NCBI RefSeq assembly: GCF_000160755.1
Contig: NZ_GG668576.1
Location: 452,332 to 516,331 of the forward strand
Source of the DNA: Proteus mirabilis ATCC 29906
GTDB lineage: Bacteria; Pseudomonadota; Gammaproteobacteria; Enterobacterales; Enterobacteriaceae
Length of the DNA: 64,000 nucleotides
Direction of reading: 5' to 3'
The position numbers were made by a program, and so were the translations under genes. Under the pieces are notes generated by a model. The model saw only the letters and a program-made list of their open reading frames with translations. It was not told the origin of the DNA and did no database searches. Positions within the stretch are counted from its first letter, which is position 1; the number at the start of each line of letters is the position of its first letter. Positions 58,857 through 64,000 of the stretch are shown here, piece after piece.

Positions 58857-59937
58857 TCACCGATCCTTTTAGCAAAGTAAGATCAATACGTGAACCAAAA
58901 TTTTCATAGCGTTGCCAAACTTCTGTTGAGTGTGACGTTAAAATTAACTGCCCTTTCTTATTAGCCACAATATTTTCGATAGCCGCTAAGAGAGGTGCTA
59001 TAACAGAAGGATGTAGATGTAGATCAGGTTCATCTATTAATACAATTCCTCCTGGTTTTAGCCAACGTTGGATTGTAAATAACATAATAAGTATTTGATG
59101 TTCGCCAGAACTTAACTCATCAAACGTATGTTGCCTTCCATTTGATAAAATAATCTGTTGACGTGTACCTGGAAGAATTTCACTATCAATTCTTTTATCT
59201 GAAAAAAAGTAATTTAAACTCTTTATCATGTTAGGGTATTCATTAGGCAGTGTCGCTTTTAAATTAAACAGTAAAGTTTCTATTTGCCCATTCCAATCAT
59301 TAGTCACCGTATAAGTCGCGAGCCATGCTTGGTTAAGATCGTCTGGGTATAATGATTTTCTCGTTGCTGTTGGATTTACCCATTTACGCGCTTCTGCATC
59401 TAAATAGACAATATTAGGAATAGATAATTCTGGATCCAATTCATTATAAAGTGATTGAATACGTCTTTTCCCTAAATATTTATAGGTCTCAATCAGATTA
59501 TCATTATGTTTATTTTCACTAGATGGAAAATATAATTTATTTTTCTTTTTATTATTTGAAATTTCACCTATCCACATTACATCTAAATAGTTTGTTACTA
59601 CTTGGGAAAAAAAATCATCTGAACCATAAAAAAGTCCAATTTTAATCTTATCATCAGAAGAAAGATTAAAATCTTCAAAAATAATAGCGATCCCTCCCCA
59701 ACGTTCTAACCATTTTCGTGTATTGCTCGCTGGAGCTAACGGTTGTTCAGTACTTAGCCAAATACCTAATGCTTCCCATAAAATAGCTATGCCCCGTAAT
59801 AAAGTCGATTTACCACAACCATTATTACCGGTAAATAAAACTTGAGCTTCAATCTCATTAGACCAATCATCTTCTAACTTAATAACACCATCAGCTAATG
59901 GTCCTACAGATTGTGTATAAATTGAACTAATTCTCAT
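58843..59937 (-). CDS. AAA (ABC/SMC-type) ATPase, AriA-like partner
   Basis: 364 residues. Walker A FTGNNGCGKSTLLRG (Lys43), signature FDELSSGEHQIL, Walker B IVLIDEPDLHLHP and switch LTSHSTEVW: the AAA_21 arrangement with the middle part replaced by a coiled or lid region. Such ATPases (OLD, AbiEii-like, AriA, Retron Eco8 effector) recur in anti-phage systems. With the DUF4435 gene directly downstream this matches the layout of PARIS type II. It is shorter than the well-studied AriA, so a variant is possible. Confidence 0.8.
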   Translation of the reverse strand: MRISSIYTQSVGPLADGVIKLEDDWSNEIEAQVLFTGNNGCGKSTLLRGIAILWEALGIWLSTEQPLAPASNTRKWLERWGGIAIIFEDFNLSSDDKIKIGLFYGSDDFFSQVVTNYLDVMWIGEISNNKKKNKLYFPSSENKHNDNLIETYKYLGKRRIQSLYNELDPELSIPNIVYLDAEARKWVNPTATRKSLYPDDLNQAWLATYTVTNDWNGQIETLLFNLKATLPNEYPNMIKSLNYFFSDKRIDSEILPGTRQQIILSNGRQHTFDELSSGEHQILIMLFTIQRWLKPGGIVLIDEPDLHLHPSVIAPLLAAIENIVANKKGQLILTSHSTEVWQRYENFGSRIDLTLLKGSVNVEN

Positions 59938-60079
59938 TGGAATGCCCTGAAATGTTTACTTTAATAGCTAAAATACCATCTCTTTATTCTCGCGTCTTTA
60001 CCTCTTTCACACAACGATAAAATATTCTCTTTCTATTGTTAACTTACATCATCAATATGACTATTACGCTTTCAAATTA

Positions 60080-60109
60080 GTATAAAAGCACCTTAGGATG
60101 CTTTTATAC
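60080..60109. terminator. Stem-loop downstream of the 136-residue gene
   Basis: GTATAAAAGCA pairs perfectly with TGCTTTTATAC around 8 bases. It lies about 30 bases past the - strand stop. No strong T run follows. Confidence 0.5.
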
Positions 60110-60140
60110 CTAACTTAACTTATTCATAATCCTTTATTTA

Positions 60141-60551
60141 TTATTTATTGCCCAGAAGTTTATTAGCTTGAGCATAAGCCCCATCAAGGGTTTCTTCAAC
60201 AAAGATAGGTACACCGTACACCGCAGAAACAACGGGAGATAACTGCATCAGTTGCTCTTTATCATTTGTTTGTTGATTGACGGTCATGATCATTCCAGCA
60301 CAATATTGACTTAATGGCATTTTCCCTGTTTTCAGCCAGCGTCTAACGGCTTTCATGCCCTCCATATCCTCTTGTTCATTTTTCTTGTTGATAGGTGGGT
60401 AAACCAATACAAAGTTTTGTTTTTGAGCAAGCACTAAGTCCATTTCAGCAATCCAGTTATTAGCATGCTCTAACGTTTCTGGGAAAACCTGCATGGTAAT
60501 AATGGGAAATTGGTCAACAGACATTATTGTAAAATTGTTATTATTCAACAT
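60141..60551 (-). CDS. Uncharacterised 136-residue protein with a Fur-like box upstream
   Basis: I do not recognise a family. It is soluble, without signal peptide. The sequence alternates strands and helices (FPIITMQVFPETLEHANNWIAEMDLVL...FVLVYPPI), as in STAS- or SpoIIAA-like folds, but this is only an impression. GAGAG lies before the first ATG; a second ATG at 60524 has none. A Fur-like site lies about 40 bases upstream, so iron-responsive expression is likely. Confidence 0.65.
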   Translation of the reverse strand: MLNNNNFTIMSVDQFPIITMQVFPETLEHANNWIAEMDLVLAQKQNFVLVYPPINKKNEQEDMEGMKAVRRWLKTGKMPLSQYCAGMIMTVNQQTNDKEQLMQLSPVVSAVYGVPIFVEETLDGAYAQANKLLGNK

Positions 60552-60869
60552 ATTGTTATCTCTCAGTCATTATCTTCACTTTATATTAGAATAATTATCA
60601 TTTACATTCAATAAAAAGGCTCTTTATTAGTGCACTGATCGCATTAATAGACAATTTTTGTCAGCAATAAATTTCTATCGACTTATATTATATTTATTCT
60701 TTTAATATATAAAACACTATAATTATTTTATATATTCTTTATAATTATTTTATTTTTAATAAATAAGCTATTCATAAAATGACCACTTTATAAATTTGAA
60801 AATATATTTGAAGTCATTTAAAGATTATCATGACAGAATTCATTAATTTATAACTAAGAGAAAATTAAT
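60552..60869. other. Divergent AT-rich region with a Fur-like site
   Basis: About 320 bases without a gene, extremely AT-rich in its second half. It holds promoters for the - strand 136-residue gene and the + strand lipoprotein gene. Confidence 0.5.
60588..60606. promoter_or_regulatory. Fur-like box
   Basis: Read on the - strand, GTAAATGATAATTATTCTA matches the Fur consensus at 14 of 19 positions with an intact ATGATAAT core. Confidence 0.5.
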
Positions 60870-61487
60870 ATGGTAAGTTTTTTGAGAACAAAGTCCGCTG
60901 TCTTATTATCAATAGTTATTTTTCCTATTTTCTTTTTATTATCAGGCTGTTTTTCATTCGGGTTAATGTTATCAACTAAAAATGATAATGGCTATCATCG
61001 TTCTCATTGGAAAGGCGATTCAATTACCGCACTCTCTCTAGCAAAAGATAGTAACGGTACTAGTGGGTGGGTATTTATTGGTGATCATTTTGATTATTTA
61101 TTAATAAGAGGTGGAGATAACGCAGTAAATATTTTAAGAGATCCTCTTATCCACCATGATAAATTGAGCGTAGAAAATCCAGTTGAATTTATTATTGATA
61201 ATCAAAAGAAGCAATTTAATGGGAAAATTAAAATAAATTATAACTGGATAACTCAAACCGATAAAGAAGCAGCACTAACTTACGGTTTTATATGTAAAAA
61301 AGATATAAACACCTGTTCACTAAAAATAGATAATTTACTTGGAACAGTTCATCAAAAAAATAAAGAACAAAAAATGAGTATTTACTACCTTTTAACCATC
61401 CCTTTAATGTTGAATTCTACCAATACAAAGAAAATCTTATTGGTGCCAGCACACCAAGAATATTATTACCCGTTACTTTGGCGCTAG
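60870..61487 (+). CDS. Putative lipoprotein of unknown function
   Basis: 205 residues. Signal sequence with lipobox FLLSGC (Cys near 27) followed by Phe, which predicts outer-membrane sorting. The rest is a soluble domain with no recognised family (GTSGWVFIGDHFDYLLIRGG, ALTYGFICKKDINTCSLKIDNLLGTV). AAGAGAAAATTAAT precedes the ATG. Transcribed alone. Confidence 0.7.
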   Translation: MVSFLRTKSAVLLSIVIFPIFFLLSGCFSFGLMLSTKNDNGYHRSHWKGDSITALSLAKDSNGTSGWVFIGDHFDYLLIRGGDNAVNILRDPLIHHDKLSVENPVEFIIDNQKKQFNGKIKINYNWITQTDKEAALTYGFICKKDINTCSLKIDNLLGTVHQKNKEQKMSIYYLLTIPLMLNSTNTKKILLVPAHQEYYYPLLWR

Positions 61488-61591
61488 ATATAGTCACATC
61501 TCCTTTACAATTGCTGATGATCCCAATACTAAGCAAGTAGTCTCGATAAAATAATTGATTATCAAACACTAAATATTCTAGTTTGATTAAT

Positions 61592-61624
61592 AAGGAGATA
61601 GCGTTACCTCTATCTCCTTTTATA
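61592..61624. terminator. Terminator between the lipoprotein and usp genes
   Basis: AAGGAGATAG pairs perfectly with CTATCTCCTT around 8 bases, followed by TT; convergent genes on both sides can use it. Confidence 0.72.
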
Positions 61625-61667
61625 CCATATTATACTATGATGTTAGCCTATTTCATCGCTTATAGGA

Positions 61668-62105
61668 TTAACGCACAACCAACACAGATTGTTTGGCGTA
61701 AGCCACAATTCCTGATGCATTAGAGCCTAATAAATGAGTTGAAATGCTAGGACGACGAGAGCCAACAACAATTAAATCCGCTTTAATTTTTTCTGCCAGC
61801 TCTAACACTTTATCTCTTGCTGAGCCAAATGCGGCAGAGAAATCAACTTGCTCTTTAGGTAAATCTACAGAATTAGCTAATTCTTGCAGTTGTTCTTGAA
61901 CTCGTTCAATCGCTTTATTAGCAAAAGAGCTTAACATATCATAATGGTAGCTATAACTAATTGAAAAACGTGAAACATCAGGAATAGCATGAAACAAATG
62001 GATCTTAGCCCCTTCAAGCTTTGCAATATAAACAGCGTGTTGTAAAGCCTTTTCGGTTAATTCATCTTCTGAAATATCCACGGGCACTAGAATTGTCTTA
62101 TACAT
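61668..62105 (-). CDS. Universal stress protein, UspA domain (UspF-like)
   Basis: 145 residues, one UspA domain. The nucleotide site DLIVVGSRRPSISTHLLGSNASGIVAYAKQSVLVVR follows the G-2x-G-9x-G(S) pattern, so ATP binding is expected. It resembles UspF/UspG of E. coli. GAGG is 8 bases upstream. A paralogue lies 0.5 kb away with a small membrane protein between them. Confidence 0.92.
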   Translation of the reverse strand: MYKTILVPVDISEDELTEKALQHAVYIAKLEGAKIHLFHAIPDVSRFSISYSYHYDMLSSFANKAIERVQEQLQELANSVDLPKEQVDFSAAFGSARDKVLELAEKIKADLIVVGSRRPSISTHLLGSNASGIVAYAKQSVLVVR

Positions 62106-62171
62106 AGCAACTCCTCATTATTAATTATCGTCTGTTTGTTATTTTGATTTTTTCAACCAACAGTATGATTG

Positions 62172-62510
62172 CTAATCCTCTTCAAGATGCCATTTATGTA
62201 ATTGTCGATGAATAAAAGGGGTCACCACTAATCCAATCGATAAAATAAAAACACACTGAAGAAACAAACCATAAATCGCAATAAAAAAACGCCCTGTTGG
62301 TGTTGCAGGCGCAGGCTCTACCGGTTGACCACTTAACATTGATATTGCGTTTAATGAGGACTCCATAAAAGTATGTCCTTCAATAAAATAGAACCCTAGC
62401 ACGCCCGGTAATAATCCTAAAAAAAAGAATACAGTACCTATTATATAGTAGCGTAGAATACGTAGAATAAAATGGTCGAGCCTTAAAAGTTCTTGTGTAA
62501 ATTTTTCCAT
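62172..62510 (-). CDS. Small two-helix membrane protein
   Basis: 112 residues from the ATG at 62510 (120 from 62534); neither has a clear ribosome site. Two hydrophobic segments (about 24-42 and 80-103) flank a re-entrant-like loop ESSLNAISMLSGQPVEPAPATPTGRF. The layout recalls two-helix ion channels, but no selectivity filter is visible. It lies between two usp genes on the same strand. Function unknown. Confidence 0.65.
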   Translation of the reverse strand: MEKFTQELLRLDHFILRILRYYIIGTVFFFLGLLPGVLGFYFIEGHTFMESSLNAISMLSGQPVEPAPATPTGRFFIAIYGLFLQCVFILSIGLVVTPFIHRQLHKWHLEED

Positions 62511-62581
62511 CCCATTGACTCTATTAATGCGCAACCCAATGAAAATAATTTAATAATGGTAAAATAGATAATTTAAAAGAG

Positions 62582-62613
62582 AAAAAATAGGTTATGAAAC
62601 CTCATAACCTATT
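62582..62613 (-). terminator. Terminator of the upstream usp gene
   Basis: AATAGGTTATG pairs perfectly with CATAACCTATT around 6 bases; on the - strand it is followed by a T run, just past the usp stop at 62626. Confidence 0.88.
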
Positions 62614-62625
62614 AGCATGTGTCAA

Positions 62626-63054
62626 TTAACGAACCACTAACACAGAAATATCTGCATAACGAACAACGCCTGCGGCCGTAGAGCCTAATAAATGTGTGCT
62701 AATGTTGGGTCTGCGAGAGCCGATAACAATTAAATCTGCTTGAATATCTTTTGCTGTCGTTAAAATTTCATCACGGGGAGAGCCAAAAGTGACAGTGTAA
62801 GCCACTTTTTCAGCAGGCAGATCCACCGAATCCACCAACATTTGCATATCATTTTCGGCTTTTACTGTCGCTTTGTCTTTAATTTCGGGATAACCCAGTG
62901 AATAAGCATTAATAATGGCTGAAGAGATAGGAAGCACATGGATAAGATGTAAATTAGCTCCTGTTTCTTTGGCTAAATAAACAGCATGGCGTACTGCTTT
63001 ACTGGTTAACTCTTCTTCTACAATATCGATAGGCACTAAAATTGTTTTATACAT
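62626..63054 (-). CDS. Universal stress protein, UspA domain, second copy
   Basis: 142 residues from the ATG at 63054, with GAGGAG 6 bases upstream; the longer frame is not needed. It shares with the other copy the start MYKTILVPIDI/VDI and the end DLIVIGSRRPNISTHLLGS, so the two are recent paralogues. Nucleotide-binding stress protein. Confidence 0.92.
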   Translation of the reverse strand: MYKTILVPIDIVEEELTSKAVRHAVYLAKETGANLHLIHVLPISSAIINAYSLGYPEIKDKATVKAENDMQMLVDSVDLPAEKVAYTVTFGSPRDEILTTAKDIQADLIVIGSRRPNISTHLLGSTAAGVVRYADISVLVVR

Positions 63055-63200
63055 AATAACTCCTCTCAACTCTCCATTTGCCTTAATAGTATCGCAATAA
63101 CCTCAAGATTACTGTGAGTCAATTAACTAAAACCAACCTAATATCAATTATCAATCGGCTTTAAGTATTAATGAGTTACTACAAAAAATAAACTACTCAG

Positions 63201-64000
63201 TTAAAATAAATCAGTGCTGTGCTGTTGGTGGGTTGCCCACATTTGGTTGCGAACCGCACGGATGGTATCAATAAGCTCTGATGCGGTTAATCCTATTGGC
63301 CCTATTCCTTGTTTTATTAATTGGTCTGCGGCAATACCATGTATCCATACGGCACTCGGCACAGCCTCTGCGATTGGCATACCTTGTGCTAAAAAACTTG
63401 CCATGACACCGGTTAATACATCACCGCTCCCTGCTGTCGATAATCCACTGTTCCCTGTTGTATTTACTGTGATATCTCCTTGAGGTGAAGCAATCACCGT
63501 TCCTTGTCCTTTCACTATGGCCCAGCAATGATATTGGCGTGTAATTTCTATTGCAGCTTGTTGACGGTTATTTTGAATATCAGCAACATCACAATGAAGT
63601 AAAGTTGCGGCCTCTTTCGGATGGGGTGTTAATACACAATTAGCGGTTAACTTAGTGTTAATATGCGATAAGTTTAATTGAGCCAATAACACCAGCGCAT
63701 CGGCATCAAAAACATAAGGTATTTTCTCGTTACGTTGTGCTAGTACTGTAGTCAGCAATTGTTCCGAATCAGAGGAGAGCCCTAAACCGCAGCCAATCGC
63801 CCATGCTGATATTTGTGGTTGCTCTAATAATGTTATGGCTGTTTGTAGCATCAGTTCGGGTGCACTATCAATAAAAGGCAGTGGCAATTGTGGTTGTGCA
63901 AAGCCCAAAAAGACTTTACCACACCCTGCTTTAAGCGCACTTTTTCCCGCCAAAACAATCGCACCACTCATGCCTTCTGAGCTGCCGATAATGGCTAATG
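63201..64000 (-). CDS. nnrD: ADP-dependent NAD(P)H-hydrate dehydratase (partial, cut by window end)
   Basis: At least 265 residues; the frame is open to the window edge (LAIIGSSEG precedes the first visible ATG), so the true start lies outside. Family marks: GAIVLAGKSALKAGCGKV, VLTPHPKEAATLL, KGQGTVI and NSGLSTAGSGDVLTG, which holds the catalytic Asp. It repairs hydrated NADH and NADPH. It may be the C-terminal half of a YjeF-type fusion with the epimerase, as in E. coli. Confidence 0.92.
   Translation of the reverse strand, partial: LAIIGSSEGMSGAIVLAGKSALKAGCGKVFLGFAQPQLPLPFIDSAPELMLQTAITLLEQPQISAWAIGCGLGLSSDSEQLLTTVLAQRNEKIPYVFDADALVLLAQLNLSHINTKLTANCVLTPHPKEAATLLHCDVADIQNNRQQAAIEITRQYHCWAIVKGQGTVIASPQGDITVNTTGNSGLSTAGSGDVLTGVMASFLAQGMPIAEAVPSAVWIHGIAADQLIKQGIGPIGLTASELIDTIRAVRNQMWATHQQHSTDLF

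Overview
The window looks like chromosomal backbone of a low-GC enterobacterium of the Morganellaceae, most likely Proteus. The reasons are the AT-rich base composition, protein sequences clearly enterobacterial but diverged from E. coli, and a haem locus with two tandem TonB receptors followed by hmuSTUV, an arrangement I associate with Proteus. The species cannot be fixed from this sequence alone.

Positions 1-37.2 kb follow the E. coli 36-38.5 min region almost gene for gene: grxD, sodB, ynhF, purR, punR/punC, cfa, ribC, mdtK, two tRNA-Val, pykF, lpp, ldtE, sufESDCBA, menI-ydiJ, ydiK, rprA, ppsA, ppsR, aroH. Differences from that order are a RibD-like reductase with a divergent TetR regulator and a perfect dyad operator (0.7-1.9 kb), a TauE/SafE transporter, and a gadB-gadC acid-resistance pair plus an Ntn amidohydrolase inserted between pykF and lpp (14.3-18.8 kb). 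pykF carries a one-base insertion that splits it into two frames.

Positions 37.4-45.8 kb hold a Fur-controlled haem uptake operon: hemP, two receptors, hmuS, hmuT, hmuU, hmuV. From 45.9 to 56.6 kb come an Lrp-like regulator divergent from a LysE exporter, a MocR-type regulator divergent from a cyanide-insensitive bd-type oxidase (cioA, cioB, DUF2474), a Fur-linked siderophore-interacting protein, a DUF805 membrane protein bracketed by two near-identical terminator hairpins, and phoH. phoH is preceded by a perfect Pho box and a leader that contains a tiny ORF overlapping an intrinsic terminator. An isoprenylcysteine-methyltransferase-like protein and a secreted endonuclease I with an extra C-terminal domain follow.

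Positions 56.6-64 kb hold the two-part exporter yjjP-yjjB, a two-gene AAA ATPase plus DUF4435/TOPRIM module that resembles the PARIS anti-phage system, a Fur-box-linked gene of unknown function, a lipoprotein, two universal stress proteins around a small membrane protein, and the 3' part of an NAD(P)HX dehydratase gene cut by the window edge.

Main points for a second look: the PARIS-like pair, the phoH leader (possible attenuator or Pho-controlled small RNA), the pykF frameshift, an RprA homologue with a diverged 5' half, and the gad/acylase insertion. All similarity statements come from reading the sequence and memory of the families; no search was run.
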